A stretch of 64,000 nucleotides of DNA from Prorocentrum cordatum. Taxonomy: Eukaryota > Sar > Dinophyceae > Prorocentrales > Prorocentraceae. The stretch covers positions 1-64,000 of the forward strand of contig CAUYUJ010000349.1 of the NCBI GenBank assembly GCA_963575745.1, written 5' to 3'. Each line of letters begins with the position of its first letter. The first letter of the stretch is position 1. The position numbers were made by a program, and so were the translations under genes. Below are positions 11,286 to 22,436 of the stretch, piece after piece. The notes under the pieces were generated by a model. The model saw only the letters and a list, made by a program, of their open reading frames with translations, had not been told where the DNA came from and did no database searches.

Positions 11286-11537
11286 TTGAGGGGACGGGGC
11301 GGGGGCAGAAGAGGTTTGTGCCCGGCGCTCCGCAGTCTTCGACCTGGCAGTCCGCCAGCACGGACTGCTCGCTGGACCCGCAGCGGTGTTCCCCCTGGTT
11401 GGACGCTGCAGTCGCGTCGAGGACGGCGCCGTCGCGGCACGTTCTTCGCTCCCGCGCCTGCTGCTCTTCTCGTCGTCATCCTTCTGCTCTTCGCGTTCTT
11501 CTTCTTCGCCGTCTCGTCTCTTTCAGGAGAAGGAGAA

Positions 11538-11570
<33 letters not shown>

Positions 11571-11881
11571 GGAGACAGTTTAGGATGGGGAGGAGGGGGA
11601 TATCGAGGGTCAGGGGAGGACAAGGTACCAATACCGCTACCCTTCCCTCGTTTTCGCGTGTTTGGGCCTCCTGGAAGGCCCTCGTCGCCACGGCTGGATT
11701 CACCTCGAAATTCTTGTCAGAACGCACGCTCGGAGAGGTCCGCTGGGTCGGAGGTGAGGGGGTGAGATCGAAGTGGAACGGAGAGCCCCCCTACCGGGAA
11801 ATCGATTTCGGTTTCGTGTTCGTGCGTGCCGTGCGCGCGGGGGAGGCGAAGCTGCGTGGGCGGGCGAGAGGAAAGTCTCCT
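11286..11881. other. Spacer with short (GGA)n
   Basis: A string TCTCTTTCAGGAG at about 11,517 matches the start of DR1 at 8,319 but the rest of DR1 is absent. (GGA)n occupies about 11,543-11,575. No gene is recognised. Confidence 0.5.
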
Positions 11882-12172
11882 GTGGCTGAGGCGCGGCCGG
11901 ACCAAATGTGTCTCTTCCGGGCGGCCGGTGGCGCGCGGTGTCCCGCCGGTGTCCCGCTGGTGTCCCGTCGGTGTCCCTGTGGCTGAGGCGCGGCCGGACC
12001 AAATGTGTCTCTTCCGGGCGGCCGGTGGCGCGCGGTGTCCCGCCGGTGTCCCGCTGGTGTCCCGTCGGTGTCCCTGTGGCTGAGGCGCGGCCGGACCAAA
12101 TGTGTCTCTTCCGGGCGGCCGGTGGCGCGCGGTGTCCCGCCGGTGTCCCGCTGGTGTCCCGTCGGTGAGATC
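11882..12172. repeat. 97-bp tandem repeat, three copies
   Basis: Three nearly identical 97-bp units, each with GTGGCTGAGGCGCGGCCGG and three GGTGTCCCG steps. Because 97 is not a multiple of 3, each frame cycles through the same peptides, which produces spurious open frames. Confidence 0.95.
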
Positions 12173-12550
12173 GATAGTGAGATCGATAGTGAGACGGATA
12201 GTGAAACCGAATGTGAGGCCGAATGTGAGATCGATTGTGAGATCGATTGTGAGATCGATAGTGAGACCGAATGTGAAACCGAATGTGAGATCGATAGTGA
12301 GATCGATTGTGAGATCGATAGTGACATGGATAGTGAGACCGAATGTGAGACCGAATGTGAGATCGACTGTGAGATGGAGTGTGAGATCGATAGTGAGATC
12401 GACAGTGAGACCGAATGTGAGACCGAATGTGAGATCGATTGTGAGATCGATTGTGAGATCGATAGTGAGATCGATAGCGAGATCGATAGTGATATCGATA
12501 GTGAGATCGAATGTGAGATCGATTGTGAGATCGATAGCGAGATCGATTGA
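12165..12550. repeat. 12-bp minisatellite
   Basis: About 32 units of GATCGATAGTGA with variants GACCGAATGTGA and GATCGATTGTGA. A 12-bp unit keeps frame and gives an EIDS/ETEC tetrapeptide repeat with no stop for about 130 residues. There is no sign that it belongs to a real gene. Confidence 0.95.
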
Positions 12551-13030
12551 GTGAGACGTTGGTTCCCCCTCCCCCCTCACCTCCTTATCACCCGCAGGGT
12601 GGTCGTATAGGTAGCGGTATATCCGTACCTTCTGGTTTCTCCAGAGGAGGATGCTGGGGAGTCGTGGGCCGTTGTTTGTCAGTCGTCTTCTTGCCAGGGG
12701 GCCGTACTGGGAAGTGCCCGTGTTTCTGCTGGGGCCGCTCTCGGTTTTGTTGGGTTTTTTTCGAGTTCTGTTGAGATCCGTTGGAGTCCTTGTCGGTGGT
12801 TCTTAACGTCCCAAGGGCGTCTTGGGGTCAGGTGAAAACGTCTGAGAGCCGTCTTGGGGCGCGAAAGGTAGTCTTGGAGCGGTTCAGCGCCGAATTTGAG
12901 CCGTCTTGGGCAGGGCCTTGACCCATATCAGCGCCAGGACCGCTTACGAAAAGTCATGACTGCCCCACGAAGCCCCAAATTCGCTGCCCGAGGCCGTCAA
13001 GAAGACGTCCGAGACTGCCTCAATAAGCAG
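12551..13030. other. Single-copy spacer
   Basis: No gene recognised. Short direct echoes of GTCTTGGGG and GCCGTCTTGGG (12,800-12,915) suggest a decayed short repeat. Confidence 0.5.
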
Positions 13031-13250
13031 GCATGGGTTGTTCCCAACCATCCTGTGGTGTTGGGCTCTCGTTTGGAATTAGCAGCGCCACGTGTCTCCC
13101 TCCCTCCCCCTACCCCTCCTCCCTCCTTCTCCTTCTCGTCCTCCTCCTCCTCCTCCTCCTACTCCTCGTCATCGTCATCCTCATCGTCATCGTCACCGTC
13201 ACCGTCATCGTCATCGTCATCGTCATCGTCGTTATTATCATCAGAAAGAG
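13031..13250 (+). repeat. Composite-repeat linker L2 followed by TCC/TCA tract
   Basis: CCCAACCATCCTGTGGTG followed by TTGGGCTCTCGTTT marks the L2 linker seen at 32,836, 35,310 and 43,155. As there, a pyrimidine microsatellite follows: TCC at about 13,115-13,165, then GTCATC repeats to about 13,240. Confidence 0.85.
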
Positions 13251-13261
13251 CGTGTTCTACC

Positions 13262-13480
13262 GCTGCTGGCGGAACACCGGGGGGGGTCACTACCGGTTCG
13301 AACCCCTCCCCCCCCCCCTCCGGAAAACCGGGGGGGGGGGTCAGTACCGGTTCGAACCCTTCCTCCCCCCCCAGTTCATCATGAAAAGAGGGGGGGGTCA
13401 CTACTGGTTCGAACCCCCCCCCCCCCCTCGAAACCGGGGGGGTCACTACCGGTTCGACCCCCCCCCCCCCCCTCGAAAAC
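13262..13480 (+). repeat. G-tract / GGTTCGAACC / C-tract array, forward arm
   Basis: Four units of about 50-60 bp, each a G run, then TCACTACCGGTTCGAACC (or a close variant), then a C run and CTCGAAAACCG. GGTTCGAACC is a perfect 10-bp palindrome. The opposite orientation occurs at 13,775-13,905. Confidence 0.9.
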
Positions 13481-13489
13481 CGAGGGGGG

Positions 13490-13760
13490 TGCGGACAGTG
13501 GTGGGGACGGTGGGGTGGGGACAGTGGTGAGGGGACAGCGGGACAGTGGTGGGGACAGTGGGACAGTGGTGGGGACGGTAGTGGTGGGGACAGTGGTGGG
13601 GAAACAGTGGGGACAGTGGACAGTGGTGGGGACGGTGGTGGTGGGGACAGTGGTGTGGGGGGACAGTGGGAATGAGGTGGAAACAGTGGGACAGTGGAGG
13701 GTACACTGGTGGTGGGGACAGTGGTGAAGGCGGTGGCGAGGACAGTCGTTTGCTGGCGGT
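13490..13760. repeat. GGGGACAGTGGT-type minisatellite
   Basis: Irregular repeats of GGGGACAGTGGT and GGGACGGTGG between the two inverted arms. Confidence 0.9.
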
Positions 13761-13774
13761 GAGTGGGGGGTGGG

Positions 13775-13905
13775 TTCGAACCGGTAGTGACCCCCCCTCC
13801 GGTTTTCGAGGGGGGGGGGGGGTCGAACCGGTAGTGACCCCCCCGGTTTTCGAGGGGGGGGTTCGAACCGGTAGTGACCCCCCCGGTTTTCGAGGGGGGA
13901 GGGGG
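13775..13905 (-). repeat. G-tract / GGTTCGAACC array, inverted arm
   Basis: Three units reading GGTTCGAACCGGTAGTGACC then CGGTTTTCGAGG, which is the reverse complement of the forward arm. 13,906-14,035 continues as G-rich filler. Confidence 0.9.
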
Positions 13906-14039
13906 TTAGGGGAGGAGGGGGGTTTTGCCGGGGGAGTGGGGGGGGGTTCCAGCAGGGGGGGGGGATTTTCGGAGGGGGGGGGGGCCGGGTTCCGGAGGAA
14001 GAGGGCGGCAATTTTCCAGAGTAAAGCGGCGGTGGATCA

Positions 14040-14581
14040 CGCTCTCTATCATCATCATCGTCACCATCATCAGCATCATCATTATCATCAGCGTCATCAT
14101 CATCATCGATGTCGTCGTCATCATCATCATCGTCGTCATCATCATCATCGTCATCATCATCACACTCGTAATGATCATCGCCGTCGTCGTCATAGTCATC
14201 GTCGCTATCGTCATCGTCTTCACCATCATCATCATCAGCATCATCATCGTCATCGTCTTCACCATCATAGCCATCGTCGTCGTTGTCGTCGTCGCAGTCA
14301 TCATCATCAGCATCCTCATCAGCATCAGCATCCTCACCCTTATCCCCATCCTCATCATCATCAGGATCAATTTCACCATCATCGTTATCATCGTTATCAT
14401 TATCACCACCACCACCACCATCACCATCACCATCAGCATCATCATCGTCATCATTGTCATCATCGGCGTCGTTGCCATCATCATCACACTCGTCATCATC
14501 ACCGCCGTCGTCGTCATCGTCACCGTCGTTGTCATCATCAGCATTGATGATGATCATCATCATCATCATCGCCGTCGTCGC

Positions 14582-14639
<58 letters not shown>

Positions 14640-15262
14640 GTCATCATCCTCATTCTCATCCTCATCCTCATCCTCATCCTCGGCATCATCATCACCAGCA
14701 GCAGCTGCACCATAATTACCACTACCATCACCATTAGTATCATCATCATCATCATCATCACTACCATCATCATCGTCATCATCATCACCACCATACTCAT
14801 CATCATCACCATCATCATCAGCGCCATCACCATCAACATTATATTCATCATCAGCTTCATCCCCATCGCCATCATCACCATCACCATCATCGTCACCAGC
14901 ATCATCAGCATTACCATCATCAGTATCACCGCCACCATCAACATTATTATCATCATTACCATCATCATCATCATCACCATCATCACCATCACCATCATCA
15001 TCATTGTCATCATCACCATCATCATCTTCGTCATCGTCGTTGTTATCATCTTCATCGTCATCAACACCACCATCATCAACACCATCAACATCATCATCAT
15101 CAGCATCATCATCATCGCCATCATCACCATCATCAACATCAGCATCAGCATCAGCATCAGCACTGGCAGCATCATCATCACCCGCATTATGGTCACCATC
15201 CTTGTCCGCACCATCTTCATCAGCCTCATGAGCATCAGCATCAATACTATCACCATCATGAA
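14040..15262. repeat. (ATC/TCA)n microsatellite
   Basis: About 1.2 kb of ATC with GTC, ACC and AGC interruptions, purest at 14,585-14,640. Long Asp-rich, Met-rich, His-rich and Ser-rich frames here are artefacts. Confidence 0.95.
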
Positions 15263-16195
15263 CAATTTTTTTCCGCACGTCCCCTTACAAGTGTTGTGGC
15301 CCACGGGGGGCTCCACCGAAGGCCCCCGTGAGAGGGTTGGCATGACATCACCGTACCCATCTTTGCACGCACGCCGAAGGCCCCAGTGGGATAGTCCGCA
15401 TGCCGCCACCGCACCCATCTCGGCACAGCCCTCTCACACACACACACACACACGCACACACACACACACACCCGCACACACACACACACCCGCACACACA
15501 GACACACACACACACACGTTTCGTTGCCCTATGGGGAGCTCCACCGAAGGCCGCAGTTGTAGGGGCCGCATGGCGCCACCGCACCCATTTCGGCGCACCC
15601 CCTCACAAACACCCGTTTGGTGGCCCCATCGTGAGCTCCATTGACTGCCCCATTGCGAGGGTTTTCATGGCGCCACCTCATCCGTTTCGGCATACCCCTC
15701 AAACGTTTCGTGGTCCCATCCTGAGTTCTACCGAAGGCCCCAGCAGGATGGTTCGCATGGCGCCACCGCATCCATTGTGGGACAACCCGCACACTTTGGG
15801 TGGCATATTGAGAGCTCCACAGGGCTCCAGTGGGAGGGTCCCCATGGCGCCACCACACCCGTTTCGGCATACCCCTCAAACGTTTCGTGGCCCCATCGTG
15901 AGCTCCACCGAAGGTCCCAGTGGGATGATCCGCATGGCGCCACCGCATCCATTTTGGCAGCCCCCTCGCAAGCCGAAGGCTCCACTGGGATCGTCTGCAT
16001 GGCGCCACGGGACCCATTTCGACACGCCCCTCACACTCCCACCAAAGGCTCCAGTGGTAGGGTCCGCATGGCGCCACCGCACACATTTCGGCACACCCCT
16101 CACACGTTTGGTGGCCCCACTGGTTCCTTCGAAGGCTATTTCGGCACACCCCTCACAAACACACGTTTCGTGGCCCCATGGTGAGCTCCATTGAC
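15263..16195. repeat. Diverged 77-bp-type array
   Basis: About ten units related to the 77-bp family (CGTTTCGTGGCCCCAT, GAGCTCCACCGAAGGCC), each extended by ATGGCGCCACCGCACCCATT and TTCGGCACACCCCTCACA. An (AC)n run of about 90 bp lies at 15,430-15,520. It ends at the copia relic. Confidence 0.9.
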
Positions 16196-16197
16196 CG

Positions 16198-16707
16198 CCC
16201 CAGTGCGAGGGCATCGAAGATCGCGAAGTTTGCGGAGGCACCTGCGACGGTCAAGGTGCTGATGATCAGACGGGACCCGCGTGCATTGCTGGCGGTGGAG
16301 CCGCGCCGTCATGCCTCTTAAGCACCCGTGCAGCTTGCGTCCAGGGCGAACGCGGTTTCTGGCGGGAGCTTGGATGGGAATATTGGACAAACGTATCACC
16401 GCAGCAGCGAGTCATGAAGATCGCAGGGGCGGATATTGTTATCATGGTGCACGGGGCGGAGATCGGCGATGACGAGGGCCAGGGGGGGGGCAAGGAGACC
16501 GCGCGCAAAGTGCGGCGATGGGGCCAACTCCCACGAGAACTTGATGTGGTGATCAGGAGACTGGGCGAGAACCTCGGGCACGCGTCGAAGGTCGAGATGT
16601 TGCGAGCACTCCGTCTTTCGAGAGCATCGGAGGCAGCGGTCGAAGCATGCAGGCTGTTCTCTTGCGAGCGCTGCCAGCGAACGAGACGAGCAAGGTGCCA
16701 TCGGTAG
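16198..16707 (+). pseudogene. copia GAG-pre-integrase / integrase zinc-binding region
   Basis: A frame open from the left border of the relic to a stop at about 16,707 ends with RRLGENLGHASKVEMLRAL and SRASEAAVEACRLFSCERCQ. This matches the LGHxS...CxxC zinc-binding module that precedes the copia integrase core. The first canonical His appears replaced. The upstream half (for example QQRVMKIAGADIVIMVHGAE) may be the end of a protease/spacer region, but I cannot assign it. Confidence 0.65.
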
Positions 16708-17530
16708 ATGAGTTCAACGTGGTCGTGGTCACCGATGCCGTCGCCGAGAAGGATACAGACCAGGCTGAGTGCCAACTTCTGTATCCATTATGCTTGGGAT
16801 GTTCTTTTCAAGTGGCGGCTCTACTGCGAGAGCTTCACAGGATGGCGATTTGTGTTGGGCGTCATGGGCTGGAGAACCGGAGGTTGGAGTCATTGTGGAT
16901 CGGGCCAAGAGCTTTCTTGGCAGCTTTTCCGAGCACATCGCGAATCGCGGCTGCGGTTTCGACTTGGCCGCCAAGGTGGCAGCGTGGCGCGTTGCTAAGG
17001 CGGGGCGTCGCGGAGATCTGTGGCAGGCCATGTTGAAGAGAGTCGTGTGGGCCAGGCAGGTTGCAGGGCGTGGTTACGCACGAAAGGCCGCGATGGGGAT
17101 CAGCCGTGCGAGAAGTCGTGGTTTTCACCAGCGCAGCGGGTATTCGGATGAGACGCGCGACTGCTGGCTGTCCTAGTGGGCGACGAAGTGCAGCGCGTCG
17201 GAGTGGCAAGAGGGCAGAGCTGCGACGCGTGCGACCTGAACGAGGGTCTTTCAACGTGGGCGACTGGGGCCGCTACTGCGGTCAGCGCGAGCATGGCAAG
17301 CGACCCGATAGCCTCATCAGCTGGCGTGGGGTTGCGCGCGTCTTCGGCCACGAGGGCAAGCGCGCGATGTGGATCGTGCTCTTCGGCGTCGCCATCGCGT
17401 TGGCGCCGGATAGTTTGGCGAAAGCATCTGGTGAAGGAGTGGGGACTTCGCTCGTTGCAGCTCAAGAGGCGGGCCTGATGGGCGCCGCGGGAGGTGCTGG
17501 AGGCAGCGGATTCATTGACCTGCCGCGGTG
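16650..17530 (+). pseudogene. copia integrase core and C-terminal domain, frameshifted
   Basis: SKVPSVDEFNVVVVTDAV (about 16,690) carries the first core Asp. WAGEPEVGVIVDRAKSFLGS (about 16,860) in another frame carries the second. The expected third catalytic residue, normally a Glu in a VExxxG context, falls in VAKAGRRGDLW and is not seen. A third frame gives RPERGSFNVGDW and WRGVARVFGHEGKRAMWIV (about 17,230-17,400), a typical C-terminal region of dinoflagellate copia integrases. With two frame changes and the missing acidic residue it cannot be functional. Confidence 0.65.
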
Positions 17531-18345
17531 ACCGTTTCGACAAGACTTTCGCGAGGACGCAGTATGGGTTCAACGTGGTCTGGCGGCGGCCACCGCCAGA
17601 GGTGCTTTTGCCCGAGGTGCCCAAATTCACGGTGGCGGACAATGTACCTGAGCAGCAACTGCCATCGAGGGGGCCCGCCGGCCATGCAGGAGGGGCCGCC
17701 GGCGTCGCGCCGAAGCCCGAGCATTCGAAGCCAGAGGGCGCGATGGAGGAAGCCGTGAAGGACTTTGTGGATGAAACGCAAAGACTCGATGAAGTTCCAA
17801 TGGGGCATCTGGGGCCCAGATCTACGCGATCATCAGGCAGTGCCAGGCCAAGAGCGACCATTCGAGGATCCAGCTGCGGAAGTGGAGAAGCGACCAGCGG
17901 GGGAAGCTGGCGAGGGAAAGGCGAAGCGTCGACGACGGCGCGGCAATGCGCCGGCGTCATTTCGCAGAGAGGACGCGCTTGACGTGTGCGATGACGCGGG
18001 CAATTAGCTGGAGGCGGCCTGCGTGGCGCACGAGAACCGCCGACCCCTCAATGGCGAGCGTGGCGTCGACGAGGAGTCGTCAGCCTTCGGTGTCCAGCGG
18101 AATGAAGTCGAGCACGCGTGCCGAGTTGGACATGCTGCCGCAAGTAAGGGAAGCGGGGAGCTGCGCAAGAGAGAACTCAGTGAGGAGCAACGGAGATTGT
18201 TCACTGGACCAGGTTGTTCAGATGGGAAGGAGTGGCAGGCCTGGCAGGACCTCGAGGCGAGCGAGACGCTGGGCACCGAGGAGAGCCAGTGGATCTGGAG
18301 CATCAAGAGTGACCTTATCATCTCGGCCAAGTGTCTTAGGACCCA
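17494..18345 (+). pseudogene. copia integrase-RT linker region
   Basis: Low-conservation polar sequence between integrase and RT, in shifting frames. It ends in GELRKRELSEEQRRLF and EWQAWQDLEASETL (about 18,155-18,275), which resembles the segment just before copia RT domains. A short internal frame (17,494-17,982) is Pro/Glu/Ser-rich and has no domain. Confidence 0.45.
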
Positions 18346-19010
18346 CTAGAGTGAAAATACTGTGGGCGATGTTTTCGAGGCGACGTCGCAAATTGTAGCC
18401 CAGGGGTTCAAGGACATGAGCCTGGGACAGTATCGACGAGATGCCTCTGCAGCGTCGAGGCTAGCGGAGACGACGGTCCTGCGCATGATTGCAGTTATAA
18501 ACCGAACCATGGGCTGAGGGGGGCATCGAGAGTGCTTGCTATTCTGGGCGAGGCATCGGTCGAGAGGTTTCATCAGTCAACCTCGAGGAGGATTGCCGGG
18601 GCTGCAGTCGCGGCAGTTGCCGAGAGCTAAGCTAAGAAGGCGACGTATACATGCATGCGGGTTTGTGGAGGCGGGCCGTTTGTTCTGGTTGGGCTTCTGC
18701 GAGGTTCTAGAGAAGGGTGGATGGGTTCAATCGGTGCTGGAGCCAGCTCTGTGCTATTTCAAGAATGATTTTTCTTGCGGGCGTTCTGGCGAGATGCGAA
18801 AAGATGGCTTGCGCGCGCGCGAGGAGCTGATCTTCTCAAAATGGCAGAAGGGGGGCATCGCATTCCGAGTTCGTGAGATCCAGCGTTTGCCGAGCGGGGG
18901 TGTTGCAGTCGCGATGAAGGGCTACGTCTTGAATGCGAAGGCGGCCTGCGCATCGAAGGGGCGCAAGGGGGGGTGGCTGGCCCGCTGGCCGATCTGGAGG
19001 TGACAGTTCT
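18346..19010 (+). pseudogene. copia reverse transcriptase remnant
   Basis: QIVAQGFKDMSLGQYRRDAS at 18,389-18,448 matches the KAR-V-GF start of copia RT. ISQPRGGLPGLQSRQLPRAK (about 18,572), GFVEAGRLFWLGFCEVLE, WVQSVLEPALCYF (about 18,720) and FSKWQKGGIAFRVREIQRLP (about 18,830) are later RT landmarks in the expected order. The segment that should carry the catalytic xVDD between CYF and FSKW is too short and the motif is absent. Stops interrupt the reading. Confidence 0.7.
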
Positions 19011-19095
19011 ACGAAAGACTACGGGTGGACCGCCATGGTGATCGCGCCAACTAAATGCGGACCTGGCTTTCCATGCAAGACAGGCACAACGAGCA

Positions 19096-19843
19096 ATGAT
19101 CGCGCCGTGCGTCGCAGACCAGGTGAAGGTCAACAGGGCCATCAGCGACGGCAAGCGCGGCGCGGACTACATTCGGGAGTTGCCGACGGGCATTCGCCTA
19201 GAAAAGGCAGCGGTGGGCGTCGTGTGCGATTCCGGTCACGCCAGTGTCAATCCCGAGAGTGACGGGACTTCGAAGTGCAAGGGTGTTAGAGGCCATGTGC
19301 TGTTCGTTGCAGGAGATTTCGTACTGCCTGGCGTATTGGTCAAGGCTGCCATGATGGACTTGTGTCCCGCATCGATTCAGAGAGCTTTCAGAAGAGCGCT
19401 GGCGGCTGAGGCATCGCATTTGTCAGTTTCGTTGGAAGCTGGAGAATGGATGCGCGTTCTATTGGAAGTTGAAGGTGTGTCAGGACCTGGCCAGTAGACG
19501 TTCGAGAGTGTGTCTGGCATATGCTAAAACAGTGTGCGACTACTTGAGGGATCCGGGTTGAGTCGCGACGAGAGAACGGCTATTGATGGAGCTTTGTCGA
19601 ATGAAACGTTGCGGCAAGCTGTTCAACGATGGGTGGGCGGTATGCGTAATCTTTCGGATATTTGGAGAAAGGCAGGAGTTGTTCTGGAGTATGTCAGACA
19701 CTACTTGAGGACAGATCCCATCATTTTACAACAGGAGGGGGCGGCACAACATATAAATATTAAGAAAGAGAAGCGGGCCCTGGGAGCAGCGAGGAATGTC
19801 GACAAGCCCGACAAGACGGAGGAACATCGCGCGAGACGATAAC
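19096..19843 (+). pseudogene. copia RNase H domain and pol C-terminus
   Basis: The frame 19,096-19,497 contains VGVVCDSGHASVNPESDG (first acidic residue) and SIQRAFRRALAAEASHLSVS with EAGEWMRVLLE, the Glu-containing LAAE signature of copia RNase H. After a frame change, 19,534-19,842 gives SRDERTAIDGALSNETLRQA and LSDIWRKAGVVLEYVRHYLR, the usual C-terminal segment, followed by Lys/Glu-rich residues and a stop. The RNase H would remove the RNA strand of the cDNA hybrid. Confidence 0.7.
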
Positions 19844-20400
19844 GGACTTCGGCTGGAGTGCGATTTGCCGAGACGGAGGATTCAGATATGCTCGAGGCTA
19901 CAACAGAAAAACAATGAGTCAGATATCCCTTGGAGGTCTCCACTGAGCCCTACGAGGGCGCTGTGGGTCCCTGCGAGCCTCTGGAACTCCGTCGGGAGCC
20001 CGCCTGGCCTCCCTCCTTGCCTGTGCTCGTGCGTTTTCTCACTTCGCCTTTGCCCCGCGGCCTTCCTCGCTCGAAGGCCGGCCTGTGGCCTTTTAGCTGG
20101 CGCGTGCTGGGCGCCAGATGGCGCCCCGGCGCAAGCGTGCGCCTGACGGCCCGCGAGCCCGCGGGACAGAGGTGCGAGTGCCGTGGGAAGAGGGTTCCTG
20201 CAATCACATTGGTGTTAACGCGCTTTCTGAGGATCATCGAGCGGAGTCAGAGGCTGGGGGCGGCGGTGGATTTCCACTGGCCGAGCCTGAAGATGTCACG
20301 GCTCGCGCGCCCCAGTTTTCAACGCGACGCGCAAAAGATAGTCTCCTCGTGGCATGGGGGCATGGGGATGCCCCCAGGCGAATTCACTTTCAGTCGTGCC
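19844..20400. other. Single-copy spacer after copia relic
   Basis: GC-rich, with no repeat of the left flank of the copia relic that would mark an LTR. No gene is recognised. Confidence 0.5.
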
Positions 20401-21530
20401 CTTGTTATCGCTGTCTCGGGCGGCCCCCCCTTTCCCCTTCCACGCCCTCCTCCCTCTCCTCCCCCATCTCCCCCCTTTCAGTCTCCCCATGTTTCCTGCT
20501 CCCTCCTCGTTCCTTTTTTCTCCTCCCTCCTCCCTCCTCCTTCCCCCTTCTGCTTGCGCGCAACGCCAACCAAAACGTCCGAAATTTCGTTTTGCCCTTC
20601 ACCTTCCGTTTCCTCGCGTCCCTCCCCCGCCCATCCCCTTTTTTATGTATTTTGTCTCCTGTTCCTCCCTCTGTCCTGCCTCCGCCTCCTCTTCTTCTCC
20701 TCCTGCTCCTCTGCCTTCTCCTTCGTCCTCCTCCTCCTCCTCGTCGTCCTCCTCCTCCTCCTCCTCCTCGCCCTCCTCTTCCTCCTCCTCCTCCTCCTCC
20801 TCCTCCTCTTCATCCTGGTCCCAACGGCTGCGAAGCTGGCTCGCCGTGCGTTTGGCGTACAGGGGAGATGGAGCGTCCAGCGCGCACCTTGGCGGACACT
20901 GGCAGAACAGTCGGGTGACCGCCGGGGGGCGCCAGGGGATTTAACCTCCGCAGAATGGTCCTGAAGAGCCCCAGACAACACTGCGGAGAAACCATCCGCG
21001 AGCCTTCCGCCACTCCTCCCCTCCTCCTTACGGCTTGGCGCGCGAGCCCGTCAGGGCAGCATGTCTTCTTGCGGTACCTCCGCGGCCGCCCCGACCTCCG
21101 CCAACTCTCTTTTTCCTCCTCTCCATCCTCCTCTTCCCCTTTCCTCCTCCTCCTCCTCCTCCTCCTTTTCCTTTTCCTCCTCCTCCTCCTCGTCCTCCTC
21201 CTCCTCCTCCTCCCCCTCCATCGCCAGCCTCCGCCAGCGTCCTCCTCCTCCTCCTCCTCCTCCTCCTCCTCCTTCTCCTCCTCCTCCCCCTCCTTCTCCT
21301 TTACCGCCTCCGCCAGCGTCGCTGCAGCCTGGCCCTCAGCCATGGATCGCGCCCTCGCCGCCGCTCGTGCTCCGCTGCTTGCTCCTCATCCACCTCCTCC
21401 TCCTCCTCCTTCTCGTCCTCCTTCCTCCCCCTTCTACTCATTTTTTCCTCCTCCTCCTCCTCCTCCTCCTCCTCCTCCTCTCCCTCCTCCTCCTCCTCCT
21501 TCTCCTCATCCCCCTCCTCGTAGCCCCCGA
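20401..21530. repeat. Pyrimidine-rich (TCC)n tracts with short unique islands
   Basis: (TCC)n or CT-rich tracts at 20,425-20,560, 20,665-20,815, 21,110-21,310 and 21,385-21,530. The unique islands between them (20,816-21,100; 21,311-21,384) have no recognisable gene. The last tract lies directly upstream of LINE copy 2, as (TCC)n does on the coding strand of copy 1. Confidence 0.85.
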
Positions 21531-21637
21531 AGTTCAGGTTGCTGTTTCGGGCGGGGCCGACACATTATTCTGTAGTTTCGGTACGGCAACCCCACCGTCC
21601 CCGCCACACTCGCAGCCCGCGGCGGGGGCTTCTCCCA

Positions 21638-22436
21638 TGTTGCGATTCTTGGGCTTCAGCCCGCTTTCAGCGGGGTTCTTTCGGATGGAGGAGATAGTAC
21701 AGGAGGTGAGAAACTTCGACGCGATCGGCTTGGCACGGACCAGAAACGGCCCCGACCGCGACACGAAGGGTGACCCGCTCAAGGGGATTGTGCTGAATAG
21801 GATGGTGCTCGAGCCCCATACGGCAAGGCTCCGTATTCTAACACCTCGTGTGGGTGTGCGATCGTGCTTCCACACGGGGCCACAGAGCGACACGTCCAGA
21901 GGATCGGGGGGAGTCCTTCGCAGGCGCTTGGTCGGGAGATCGCCGCCAGGATCAAAAAGGGGGCCCTCGACATTTGTACTGTGAGCGTCTCCTTTCCCCC
22001 GCAGCCAGCTTCCCGACGAACGAGGGGCGCCTACTTCTGTGCAACGGGCATTCTAATTTAGTGACTAAAGTACAGATTGGACTCCCTCCCAGTACGGTGC
22101 ACCCCGCTGGTTTATGCGGATCTCAATGACGGAACGGGCGTTCTGTGAGGGGCAGTGGGTGTCTTGTGACTCGGATGCGATAGGTTCGGGAAACCGCGAA
22201 CGGCTTCGCCACGGAACTGGGCATCAATTTCGGGAGCTTTTGGAACAACGCAATCTTTGGGCTCCTAACACGACTGGGGCTACTGTTGCCTCCACTTTCT
22301 TCGAGTACAAAACGAATTCCAGGATTGATTGCGTGTGCCGTCCTCCCGGGATGCGGCATCTCATTAAAACCTGTTGGGTGTCTTCGGCGTCTTGGGGCGG
22401 AATTCCAGTGTATCAAGGGGCCTCCTCCTAGGGGCC
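21638..22436 (+). pseudogene. LINE endonuclease remnant
   Basis: VRNFDAIGLARTRN (about 21,708) aligns with CHNFDLIGLAGTTRR of copy 1. GALDICTVSVSFPPQP (about 21,965), PLVYADLNDGTG (about 22,105, the D-x-N site) and STFFEYKTNSRIDCVCRPP (about 22,290-22,345) follow in order but in different frames. It is a pseudogene of the EEP-type nuclease. Confidence 0.7.

Larger units (their letters stand above)
16198..19843 (+). mobile_element. Ty1/copia-type retroelement pol relic
   Basis: Plus-strand pieces occur in the canonical copia order: GAG-pre-integrase zinc motif, integrase core, integrase C-terminal region, RT, RNase H. They are spread over all three frames with several stops. No LTR, primer-binding site or polypurine tract could be recognised at either end. 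The left end abuts the 77-type array and the right end follows the last pol stop codon. It is therefore a dead copy. Confidence 0.75.

Noticed and set aside
13280-13460. tRNA genes suggested by GGTTCGAACC
   Set aside because: No acceptor, D or anticodon stems and no A box; the motif is part of a G/C-tract palindrome.
13379-15418. Minus-strand frame of 679 codons
   Set aside because: Met/Asp-rich translation of an ATC microsatellite and G/C arrays.
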